Source of the DNA: an uncultured Clostridia bacterium | GTDB lineage: Bacteria; Bacillota; Clostridia; Christensenellales; Borkfalkiaceae | Length of the DNA stretch: 32,778 bases | Direction: 5' to 3' | Assembly (NCBI GenBank): GCA_947627565.1 | Contig: CANQWO010000018.1 | Location: 1-32,778, forward strand | In this document: positions 7,934-16,875 of the stretch, in pieces | How positions within the stretch are numbered: the first letter of the stretch is position 1 | Layout of the letters: every line of letters begins with the position of its first letter | The notes under the pieces: model-generated | Databases searched by the model: none | The model's input: the letters and a program-made list of their open reading frames with translations, nothing else | What the model was told of the DNA's origin: nothing | Translations under genes and position numbers: made by a program

Positions 7934-7964
7934 CGTCAAACTTTTGTGTCGTCAAACTTTGACG
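7934..7964. repeat. CGTCAAA repeats, candidate operator upstream of nifS
   Basis: A CGTCAAA half-site at 7934-7940 is followed 16 bp away by a perfect 15-bp palindrome CGTCAAACTTTGACG (7950-7964). The spacing is about one and a half helical turns. It lies 56-86 bases upstream of the nifS start. Confidence 0.45.
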
Positions 7965-7991
7965 CGCAAGCGGCGCGTGGACAATTTCGCG

Positions 7992-8732
7992 TCATTGCCA
8001 ATCGCAGACGTTGACCCACTTTGCGAGGAACTCCTGCTCCTCGGGCTTCTTCTTGACCGATTGCGAGGCCGCCACGATGGGCAAGATGCGTTGGACGTAT
8101 TGAATGGCCGTGTCCGTCTTCAGGCAGAAGAGCTTGAGATATTTCTCCGCGAGCTCGTCTTTGCCCTGCAATTTCATGATGAGATAGGTACGCGCGGCGT
8201 CTGCGGAGCCGTTGCCCTGCGTCGCGTGCGACCAGTCGATGATGTAAGGCGTACCGTCTTTGGTGATGATCACGTTGCTGGGCTGGAAGTCCCCGTGGCA
8301 CAGCTTTTTGTGGCGAGGCAGGCCGTCGAGCCGCACATGCAGATCGTAGCGCACCGTCGCGGGGAAGGCGCTCGCCGAGATCTTGGCGTGCATCTTGTCG
8401 CGGAGATGGCCGAGGAGCGGCACCTTCTCCTTGCTCATGCGGATCTGGAGATCGACAAAAAAGTCGAGATACTCGTCCGTCTTTTCGGGATGCTGCCGCA
8501 TGAGATCTTCCAGCGTCTCGCCCTCGATAAATTCCCAGATGAGCGACCACTGCCCGTCGATGACGGAGACGCCCAAGACTTTGGGGATGTTGAGCGACGT
8601 CTCCTCGATCCGCGCCTGGTTGAGCGCCTCATTGAGGATCCCGGCCTTGGAATAGCTGGCGTCGAACGACTTGATGAGACGGTTGCCGTCGCGGTAGAGT
8701 TTTTTCCCGTCGCTGGTGTGAATCAGTTCCAT
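7992..8732 (-). CDS. APH/choline-kinase-fold phosphotransferase
   Basis: A 246-residue cytoplasmic kinase-like protein. The catalytic loop is LCHGDFQPSNVII and the metal-binding segment is YIIDWSHATQGN; both match the aminoglycoside phosphotransferase/choline kinase superfamily. The N-lobe holds KKLYRDGNRLIKSF and IWEFIEGETLEDLM. Relatives phosphorylate small molecules such as sugars, choline or antibiotics, and nothing here picks a substrate; a resistance role should not be assumed. The ATG at 8732 follows AAGGAGG; the longer frame upstream is not needed. It has its own promoter (8783-8811) and appears monocistronic. Confidence 0.85.
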   Translation of the reverse strand: MELIHTSDGKKLYRDGNRLIKSFDASYSKAGILNEALNQARIEETSLNIPKVLGVSVIDGQWSLIWEFIEGETLEDLMRQHPEKTDEYLDFFVDLQIRMSKEKVPLLGHLRDKMHAKISASAFPATVRYDLHVRLDGLPRHKKLCHGDFQPSNVIITKDGTPYIIDWSHATQGNGSADAARTYLIMKLQGKDELAEKYLKLFCLKTDTAIQYVQRILPIVAASQSVKKKPEEQEFLAKWVNVCDWQ

Positions 8733-8777
8733 AACGTTCCTCCTTATCCGCGGGGAATTATCCCGCAATGCTGTTCG

Positions 8778-8811
8778 GGGGTATTATACCCCAAAAAAGC
8801 CCGTTCGACAA
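8778..8811 (-). promoter_or_regulatory. Kinase-gene promoter with palindromic -10
   Basis: TTGTCG (8806-8811), 17-bp spacer, TATAAT (8783-8788). The -10 is the centre of a perfect 15-bp palindrome, GGGGTATTATACCCC (8778-8792). Confidence 0.75.
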
Positions 8812-8949
8812 GACCTTTCGGGAAAAAATTCCCACGAAAATTCATTTTCCGTCGCTTCTCCCGCGTCGCGGAACTATCCGATGTGCGACGGGTCGAGCTC
8901 TGTCAAAAAGTACGAAAAGACCGTGCCCGCTATGATGTTCGCGGGCCTC

Positions 8950-9879
8950 TCAAAGTTCCGCGTCCTCTGTGGGCGATTCCGACGGCTCCGCAGGCGCTTC
9001 CTCCGCGCCGTCTTCCGTATCGTCCTCCGTACCGTCTTCCGTGTAATCCTCGTCCTCCGCGGGCCCCTCGAGGACCAGCGTCAAAAGCCCGATGCGCCGC
9101 TCGAGTTCGGCGAGGCGGGCGCCCTTCTCCGTAGAGGAGAGCTTTTCGTTGTCGGAGACGAGCCGTTGCGCCACAAACAGTTTGCGCGCCAAAATAAACA
9201 CGGCGGCGAGGGATACGAGGGTCAAGACGCCGAACACGACCGTTGCGATGGGTGCAGCCGTGCCACGCGTTCGCACGATGTAGCTCCCCGCCACGGCACA
9301 GGCGATCCCCATGGCCAAAAACAGGGCCAAGACGCCGAGAAAGCGCCAAAGCCAATAGTTCCTGTTGGCCGCAAAGGCCTCCCTGCGGGAATCTCTGCCC
9401 GCCTCGACTTCGGTGCGAAGCGGCGCCGCCTCGGCCTCATAGGCCTCCTTCTCCGCGCGGATTTTCGGCCCCATGTGCGCAAATACCGTCTCCCGCACCC
9501 GCGCGCCGGCCTCCGCGAAGTCGCCGGCATACGATCTCTTGAAGAAGCATGCCGTACTCGTATATTCCTCGGTGCGCGCCGCCCAGAGCCCCTCCTCCGC
9601 GGCGGGGTCGTAGAGCGCGGCCTGCCGGTAGAGCTTTTCGGCCTCCGCAAATTTTCCGGCGTGGCGCAGCGATTCGGCGCCCTCGATGAGCTTTTCGTAT
9701 TCGCGGCGCGCGCGGTCCTCCGCCGCACGGCGCTTTGCAAGCTCCTCCTGAAGACGGCTGGGCGTGAGGCCGACAAGATCCTCGTCGATCTCGTCCTCCG
9801 CTTCGGGCATCTCCGGTTCATCGGGCAGACCGTCGAGGCCGTCCAATTTGATGGGTTCATCCGTCAATCTTTCTTCCAT
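8950..9879 (-). CDS. Unknown membrane protein with coiled coil and acidic ends
   Basis: A 309-residue protein I cannot assign. An acidic N-terminus (EPEMPEAEDEIDED) is followed by a helical, TPR-like stretch (residues about 45-110, AKRRAAEDRARREYEKLIEGAESL and GKFAEAEKLYRQAALYDP). Then come an amphipathic segment, two membrane helices (WRFLGVLALFLAMGIACAVAGS and PIATVVFGVLTLVSLAAVFILA, about 185-245), a short coiled coil, and an acidic tail with repeated TEDG units. The ATG at 9879 follows GAGGAGG and overlaps the end of ispE by 16 bases, so the two are probably co-transcribed and translationally coupled. A membrane-anchored scaffold is a guess. Confidence 0.8.
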   Translation of the reverse strand: MEERLTDEPIKLDGLDGLPDEPEMPEAEDEIDEDLVGLTPSRLQEELAKRRAAEDRARREYEKLIEGAESLRHAGKFAEAEKLYRQAALYDPAAEEGLWAARTEEYTSTACFFKRSYAGDFAEAGARVRETVFAHMGPKIRAEKEAYEAEAAPLRTEVEAGRDSRREAFAANRNYWLWRFLGVLALFLAMGIACAVAGSYIVRTRGTAAPIATVVFGVLTLVSLAAVFILARKLFVAQRLVSDNEKLSSTEKGARLAELERRIGLLTLVLEGPAEDEDYTEDGTEDDTEDGAEEAPAEPSESPTEDAEL

Positions 9880-10793
9880 GATATATCCTCCTCGCCCTCC
9901 CCTTCGCCGAGCGCAAAGGGGCTGTGGGACATCTTGATTTGTTTGGGTTCGACGCTCTCCGCGACAAAACACCGGTGCTTCCCGAGGAATCGGCTCCGCG
10001 CCCACTCCGCGAGTTCGCGCGTCTCGAAACAGGCAAACGCCGCGCTGCCGCTCCCCGTCATGCCTGCGCCCAACGGGGAAAAGGAGCGGGCCGCAAGATA
10101 GGCCTCCTCCGCTTCCGCGCAAATCGCGCGCGCCGCGGGATACAGATCGTTTCCGAACCACCGCGCCGCGGACGCAACGTCCCCCCGCGCCAACGCCTCC
10201 TGCACGGCGCCGCTGCGAACGCCACGCCGCCGCGGGCCCAAGTCATACGTCCGGTAGGCCTCGGCCGTCGATACCCCGCGCTCCGGCACAACGACAAGAA
10301 AGTACATCTTTACGAAGGGCAGGGGCGCAACGCACTCCCCGCGACGGGTGATGCGCGCCATACCTCCTCGAAGCAAATAGGCCGTATCGCTGCCGCACGC
10401 GGCGGCAAGTTGTTGTAATTTTTTTTGGTCCTTGACGTCAAACAGCCTACCCATGCCCGCGATCACGGCCGCGGAATCCGCAGAAGAGCCGCCGAGCCCG
10501 GCGGCCATCGGAATGTTTTTCCAGACGGTAATATCGACGCCCGCCGTCCCGAAAGCGGCCACGAACGCCTCCGCGGCGCGCACCGCGTTGTTGGCCTCGG
10601 GCGGGATCGTTTCGCTCCCCATGCCGTGCATCGTGACGCCGACGAGCCCGTCTCTCCGCTTTTTGAGGACGACGCGGTCAAAGAGATCGACCGTCGTGAC
10701 GACGGAATCGAGCATGTGATACCCGCCGTCGCTGCCCGTGATGTCCAGCGTGAGGTTGAGCTTTGCATAGGCGTTGATGCGCAACGTATTCAT
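9864..10793 (-). CDS. ispE: 4-diphosphocytidyl-2-C-methyl-D-erythritol kinase
   Basis: GHMP kinase of the MEP isoprenoid pathway, phosphorylating CDP-methylerythritol at the 2-hydroxyl. It shows NAYAKLNLTLDI at the N-terminus, the ATP-binding glycine motif PMAAGLGGSSADSAAV near residue 95, and GAGMTGSGSAAFACF near 265. Length is about 309 residues, slightly longer than usual because of a Gly/Glu-rich tail that overlaps the next gene. In-frame ATGs exist at 10799 and 10793. The promoter's -10 ends at 10801, so transcription should start at about 10794 and the mRNA may be leaderless. The window's coding motif gives AGMGRLF here, where homologues usually have G-L-N-R-L. Confidence 0.94.
   Translation of the reverse strand: MNTLRINAYAKLNLTLDITGSDGGYHMLDSVVTTVDLFDRVVLKKRRDGLVGVTMHGMGSETIPPEANNAVRAAEAFVAAFGTAGVDITVWKNIPMAAGLGGSSADSAAVIAGMGRLFDVKDQKKLQQLAAACGSDTAYLLRGGMARITRRGECVAPLPFVKMYFLVVVPERGVSTAEAYRTYDLGPRRRGVRSGAVQEALARGDVASAARWFGNDLYPAARAICAEAEEAYLAARSFSPLGAGMTGSGSAAFACFETRELAEWARSRFLGKHRCFVAESVEPKQIKMSHSPFALGEGEGEEDISWKKD
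10446..10459 (-). repeat. CATGG motif copy, coding subfamily
   Basis: CGGGCATGGGTAGG on the minus strand, in frame as GMGR in IspE, preceded by GTGATCG. Confidence 0.7.
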
Positions 10794-10800
10794 CGCCATT

Positions 10801-10829
10801 ATTGTAGCATATTTGAAAGGGGATTGCAA
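10801..10829 (-). promoter_or_regulatory. ispE promoter
   Basis: TTGCAA (10824-10829), 17-bp spacer, TACAAT (10801-10806) on the minus strand. Its -10 abuts the ispE start codons. Confidence 0.7.
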
Positions 10830-10840
10830 GAAAAACCGCG

Positions 10841-10866
10841 CAAAAAACCGCCCGTGCGGGCGGTTT
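10841..10866 (-). terminator. Terminator of the SPOCS-LysM gene
   Basis: Ten-bp GC-rich inverted repeat (AAACCGCCCG / CGGGCGGTTT) with a six-base T run on the minus strand, just before the ispE promoter. Confidence 0.85.
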
Positions 10867-10879
10867 GCGTGAGAATGCG

Positions 10880-12355
10880 TTATCCGATCACGTTTTTCTT
10901 GCGGTATACGATGACGCGTTGGCCTTCCTTGATGGGAAATTCGATGTCGGGATTGTTCGCGGAGACTTCCTCGGGCGACTTTTTGAGGCTCTTGGCGAGC
11001 TCCCAGAGCCCGTCGCCCGCGCGCGGGATATAGACGCTGACGGCGCTGTCGGAGACGGGGAGCGGATCGCCCTCTTCACAGCCCGAGACCAGCCTCGCCG
11101 AGACTTTTCGCCGCTCCTTAGCGGTGATCTTCAGCGTGGCCTCGGCCTCGATCTCCCCCTCCTGCCGCTGCCGCGCGGACATGCCGAGAACGAGCACCGA
11201 GATGGAAGCGTCCGTCGCCTCGATGGGCACCGAGAACGGCAGGCTCAGCTCGATCGCACGGTGGCTTCCGTCCGTTCCCTGCACGATGAGCGTGGACATG
11301 GCTACCCCGTCGACGGTCTTCCCCGCTTCCCCATAGGCAAGATCGGCCTCGGCCCGCTGCAGAGTGACCGCCTGCAATGTATCCGAAAAATCGATGGGCC
11401 CGGAGAGCGCGCACTTGCCCGCAATGCGCTCGGTGACGCGCGCGATCTCGCCGACGCCCGTGCTCTCCTCGGTGGAGAAGACGAGATTGGCGGCATGGGT
11501 CGGGGAAAACGCGTCCGTAACGGCGTCCACCGAAACTTCCTCGTAAATACAGCCCTCCGCGGAGAGCGTGAGTTCCACGGCAACGGTGCACTTGCCCTTG
11601 TCCTCGTCCGCGTCGGCTTTCAGCGTCGCGCCGAGCACGGTGACGCGCGCCTCTGCGCTCGTGCCGTAGGCCGCGGCGTCGGCGGGGATCTCGATGCGGA
11701 AGGGAATGAGCCGCTCGAACGAGGTGAGCGCCGCCCCCTTCAGGGCAAGAATGCAGAGATTGACCTCCCCCTCGAGGCGCAGGACGCCCGTCTCGCAGAC
11801 GATGCCAGTGAGATCGACCGTTTCGCTGTGCTGGAGGATGTCGGTGAGATATTCGGTATCAAATTCGTCGTCCGCCTCGGCGTTGCCGGAGACGAGGTGC
11901 GCCGTGAGTACCTTCACGGGGTCGCGGCGGACGATCAAATCGCCGCCCGAGAGATATTCAAACGTCTGCTCCCCGTAGAGCGCGATGTCGAGGCCAAGGA
12001 GCGCCGTCGCGAAGACGCCCGACCCCTCCCTGCGCACGGCAATGTTTTCGCAGGCGACGGCGGCGCGGGCAGTGAGCGCAGGATAGCAAAATTCGTCCTT
12101 GGCCGCCGCGGAAAATTCCACGCCCTTCTCGGCGCGGCAAACCCGCTTTTCCTCATCCTCATAGACGACGGAAAAGTGCGCCTTTCCGTAATAACGAACC
12201 TCGCCGTTTGCGACGTCCGCGCCCGTAAGCACGGCAAAACACGAGACGGTGAGTACGGTCTGCACTTCCTGTCCGAAGCGGCACTCGACGGCCGTCTGCG
12301 CATTGAGTTCCTTCCGCTTGCCATAGCCGCGGAAGATCTGCGTTTCCACTTTCAT
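10880..12355 (-). CDS. SPOCS (DUF3794) and LysM domain spore-associated protein
   Basis: A 491-residue protein with no signal peptide. It has several DUF3794/SPOCS beta modules: VQTVLTVSCFAVLTGADVANGEVRYYGKAHFSVVYEDE near residue 30, a second near 165-250 and a third near 345-420. The C-terminal LysM (about 440-491) reads YIPRAGDGLWELAKSLKKSPEEVSANNP with GQRVIVYRKK. SPOCS proteins belong to spore-coat and cortex assembly (SpoVID, SafA type), and LysM binds peptidoglycan. So a morphogenetic role on the mother-cell side of the spore is likely. The ATG at 12355 follows AAAGGAG. The sigma-E-like promoter upstream fits mother-cell expression. Confidence 0.88.
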   Translation of the reverse strand: MKVETQIFRGYGKRKELNAQTAVECRFGQEVQTVLTVSCFAVLTGADVANGEVRYYGKAHFSVVYEDEEKRVCRAEKGVEFSAAAKDEFCYPALTARAAVACENIAVRREGSGVFATALLGLDIALYGEQTFEYLSGGDLIVRRDPVKVLTAHLVSGNAEADDEFDTEYLTDILQHSETVDLTGIVCETGVLRLEGEVNLCILALKGAALTSFERLIPFRIEIPADAAAYGTSAEARVTVLGATLKADADEDKGKCTVAVELTLSAEGCIYEEVSVDAVTDAFSPTHAANLVFSTEESTGVGEIARVTERIAGKCALSGPIDFSDTLQAVTLQRAEADLAYGEAGKTVDGVAMSTLIVQGTDGSHRAIELSLPFSVPIEATDASISVLVLGMSARQRQEGEIEAEATLKITAKERRKVSARLVSGCEEGDPLPVSDSAVSVYIPRAGDGLWELAKSLKKSPEEVSANNPDIEFPIKEGQRVIVYRKKNVIG

Positions 12356-12382
12356 ACAGTTCTCCTTTTCGGGTTTCCCTCC

Positions 12383-12411
12383 ATCATATGAGCCCGCGGA
12401 GAAAAATATGC
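12383..12411 (-). promoter_or_regulatory. Sigma-E-type sporulation promoter
   Basis: On the minus strand GCATATT (12405-12411), a 14-bp spacer and CATATGAT (12383-12390), close to the sigma-E pattern of ATATT and CATACAnT. The start site would lie about 20 bases before the SPOCS-LysM ATG. No vegetative -35/-10 pair was found here. Confidence 0.55.
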
Positions 12412-12516
12412 GCAGGGAATGCGGGAAACTTTTGTCGAACGGGGAAGAAAACCAGCTCGCCCGTTTCCGTTTTGAGAAGAACGCGGGAGATAACACAGTG
12501 GATTAGACGGGGGGAA

Positions 12517-12552
12517 GCGCCGCGCGTTTCCCCCGCGGGAAATGCGCGGCGC
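12517..12552. repeat. 16-bp hairpin upstream of veg
   Basis: Arms 12517-12532 and 12537-12552 pair over 16 bp with one G-T pair and a CCGC loop. There is no T run, so it is not a standard terminator. It lies between the divergent SPOCS and veg genes and may affect veg mRNA or bind protein. Confidence 0.5.
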
Positions 12553-12616
12553 CTGTGCGCGGAACGGACGCGAAGGGGCGGCAAAACGGTGGCAAAGCGG
12601 CGTTCTCTGTATAAAA

Positions 12617-12895
12617 ATGGCAAAATACGGACATACTTTGCACATGATCAAACCCAAAACAGACATTACGTCCGTGAAACGAACCATCGCGGATTATTTC
12701 AAAAAGCAGGTCGATGTGACCGTCAACCTCGGCCGCAACAAAGTCCTCCGATTTTGCGGCGAACTCTCGGGCATCTACCCCGCCCTGTTTACCGTTCGCC
12801 CCAACGATAAGGACTTTCTCGGCAAGACCTCCTACTCCTACGCGGAGGTACTCTGCGGCAGCGTGAAGATTCGCCCCGCCAAGGGCGCGGAATAA
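12617..12895 (+). CDS. veg: Veg family protein
   Basis: Small conserved Firmicute protein; Bacillus veg is strongly expressed in vegetative growth and has been linked to biofilm and germination. The family core is visible: VKRTIADYFKKQVDVTVNLGRNKVLRFCGELSGIYPALFTV, then TSYSYAEVLCGSVKIRP. The start is uncertain. ATG 12617 (MAKYGHTLHM) and ATG 12644 (MIKPKTD) are both in frame, and neither has a good ribosome site. A TATAAA at about 12609 would place the RNA start at the first ATG. A perfect terminator follows. Confidence 0.88.
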   Translation: MAKYGHTLHMIKPKTDITSVKRTIADYFKKQVDVTVNLGRNKVLRFCGELSGIYPALFTVRPNDKDFLGKTSYSYAEVLCGSVKIRPAKGAE

Positions 12896-12914
12896 CATCG
12901 GGCGACGAGAGAAT

Positions 12915-12953
12915 GAGGGCCGCGGGGCAAATTTGCCCCGCGGCCCTCTCTTT
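12915..12953 (+). terminator. Terminator of veg
   Basis: Perfect 34-base palindrome with 17-bp arms (12915-12931 and 12932-12948), followed by TCTTT. The first CATGG motif copy of this region begins at the next base. Confidence 0.85.
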
Positions 12954-12966
12954 CGGACATGGTATG
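12954..12966 (+). repeat. CATGG motif copy, left flank of the lipoprotein/XRE cassette
   Basis: CGGACATGGTATG, followed nine bases later by GGTCA. In direct orientation with the copy at 14019. Confidence 0.75.
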
Positions 12967-12995
12967 TGGAAATTCGGTCATTGAAAGCAATATGA

Positions 12996-13691
12996 TTATT
13001 TTACGGCTTGGAATGTTACAATGACATTGCGATTTTGCCAGTCGTCGTTTTGCTTCCCCGATGCACCGTACCGAATGTACAGATCATCGTTCAAGCGGCT
13101 CATCCGCAAGGATGTTGAAAACGTGTGCGTGCCCCAGGACGTGTTCTTTGTGGTACCGCCATGCTCAAGACGGTATTCATACAGCAGGCTCGGATCCTCA
13201 GGATCGTAAAATTCATCCACCAATTTATCAAAAAAGTTATTCCCCTTACACGTCGTATTGGCATAGAAGAACACATACTGATATCCGTCATCTATTTCTC
13301 TCACCTCGAAGCTGAAGGTTACTTTCAGCGTTGTGTAGCCCGCGCTATAGGCCGCTTTGACGTCAAAATAGTCGGATATCAATACTTTATCCATTTTTTG
13401 GCTCGCCCTTCCGGAGTCTGTGATCTTCGCGGCCTCCGACCTTACATTGACCGTAATAGGGTTTTCGGGAATGTTGACAGGAGGGAGTGCGGGCGTCTGC
13501 GCGCTCCCACCCCCGCTACTCCCGCTACTGCTACTGCTACTGCCACTGCTACTGCTGCTACTGCTACCACCACTACCGCTACTGCTGCCGCTTTCGCTTG
13601 AACCGAAAAGTTCGCCGCAGCCGCAGAGCGTACTCAGCGCAAAGAGCGCGACAAATAGCACCAAAATGCCATACTTCCATATTTTTTTCAT
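12996..13691 (-). CDS. Predicted lipoprotein with Ser/Gly linker, unknown function
   Basis: A 231-residue exported lipoprotein. It starts MKKIWKYGILVLFVALFAL, with a lipobox ending in LCGC. A serine/glycine linker follows (residues about 30-60), encoded by imperfect TAC-TGC type triplets that could change length by slippage without a frameshift. Next come a Pro-rich hinge and a beta-rich C-terminal domain (TTLKVTFSFEVREIDDGYQY, NVIVTFQAVK) that I do not recognise. The longer frame upstream is rejected because AAGGAG precedes the ATG at 13691 and the promoter lies inside the longer frame. Codon use is AT-richer than the neighbours'. It is divergent from an XRE regulator across a perfect palindrome, which probably represses it. 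Confidence 0.8.
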   Translation of the reverse strand: MKKIWKYGILVLFVALFALSTLCGCGELFGSSESGSSSGSGGSSSSSSSGSSSSSSGSSGGGSAQTPALPPVNIPENPITVNVRSEAAKITDSGRASQKMDKVLISDYFDVKAAYSAGYTTLKVTFSFEVREIDDGYQYVFFYANTTCKGNNFFDKLVDEFYDPEDPSLLYEYRLEHGGTTKNTSWGTHTFSTSLRMSRLNDDLYIRYGASGKQNDDWQNRNVIVTFQAVK

Positions 13692-13733
13692 CTCTTTTCT
13701 CCTTATTGCACAGTTCATACCTGTGCTTTTTCT

Positions 13734-13764
13734 ATTATACAGTTTCAAACTGTATAATGTCAAG
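13734..13764. promoter_or_regulatory. Divergent promoters with 25-bp perfect palindrome operator
   Basis: Arms ATTATACAGTTT (13734-13745) and AAACTGTATAAT (13747-13758) pair perfectly around one C. On the minus strand TTGACA (13759-13764), an 18-bp spacer and TATAAT (13735-13740 region) form the lipoprotein promoter, with the palindrome filling the spacer and -10. On the plus strand TATAAT (13753-13758) serves the regulator. A second inverted repeat, GCACAG/CTGTGC (about 13708-13726), lies in the lipoprotein leader. A dimeric XRE repressor bound here would shut both genes. Confidence 0.75.
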
Positions 13765-13781
13765 TGTTTGGGAGCAAAGAA

Positions 13782-13988
13782 ATGAAAGAACTTTATCGGC
13801 TTTCCGAAAACCTGAAGATGTTGCGCGAACAATACGGATACACAATGAAATACGTTGCCGAACAGATCGGCATCGCGTATCAATCGTATCAATGTTACGA
13901 GCGCGGACTGACCGTTCCTACCTTACAAAACTTTATCAAACTTGCACGGCTCTACGACGTCTCGCTCGACGAACTCATCGAGGAATGA
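13782..13988 (+). CDS. XRE-family (Cro/CI-type) helix-turn-helix regulator
   Basis: A 68-residue single-domain regulator. The five-helix HTH_3 fold is complete: NLKMLREQYGYTMKYVAEQIG, then the recognition region IAYQSYQCYERGLTVPTLQNFIKLARLYDVSLDELIEE. It has no effector or protease domain. A GTG at 13764 is in frame, but transcription should begin near there and GGGAG precedes the ATG at 13782. It is the likely ligand of the adjacent palindrome, controlling itself and the divergent lipoprotein. Such small regulators are common in phages and mobile cassettes as well as on chromosomes. Confidence 0.88.
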   Translation: MKELYRLSENLKMLREQYGYTMKYVAEQIGIAYQSYQCYERGLTVPTLQNFIKLARLYDVSLDELIEE

Positions 13989-14018
13989 GAACAAAAAGTC
14001 TTCTCTAACGCTTCCCCT

Positions 14019-14031
14019 CGGACATGGTATG
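14019..14031 (+). repeat. CATGG motif copy, right flank of the lipoprotein/XRE cassette
   Basis: CGGACATGGTATG, followed ten bases later by GGTCA, 30 bases after the XRE stop. Direct repeat of 12954-12966. Confidence 0.75.
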
Positions 14032-14052
14032 GGGGAATGCGGTCAAGTGCGT

Positions 14053-14081
14053 CAAAAAAGGCCCTCCGTGAGGAGGGCCTT
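14053..14081 (-). terminator. gyrA terminator
   Basis: GGCCCTCC-loop-GGAGGGCC hairpin (14060-14079) with six T on the minus strand, 24 bases after the gyrA stop. Confidence 0.9.
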
Positions 14082-14104
14082 TGCATTGCGGTTTACAACG
14101 CGGT

Positions 14105-16750
<2,646 letters not shown>

Positions 16751-16825
16751 ATCTTACTCCTTGATGATTTCAACGGTTTTGTTTGGGCAATCTCTACGGG
16801 ATCCGCCATGTTGAGCAAAAACGGG

Positions 16826-16838
16826 CATACCATGTCTG
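16826..16838 (-). repeat. CATGG motif copy between gyrB and gyrA
   Basis: On the minus strand CAGACATGGTATG followed by CCC, in the 125-base gap between the two gyrase genes. Confidence 0.7.
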
Positions 16839-16875
16839 AGGAAGCGCGTTCGAAACGGACTTTTTTCCGCCGCGC

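Noticed and set aside
7992..8732. Antibiotic-resistance phosphotransferase
   Set aside because: The fold is shared by many sugar and choline kinases; nothing in sequence or context supports drug modification.
13500..13600. Repeat array of TAC/TGC triplets as an independent element
   Set aside because: It is the in-frame Ser/Gly linker of the lipoprotein gene.
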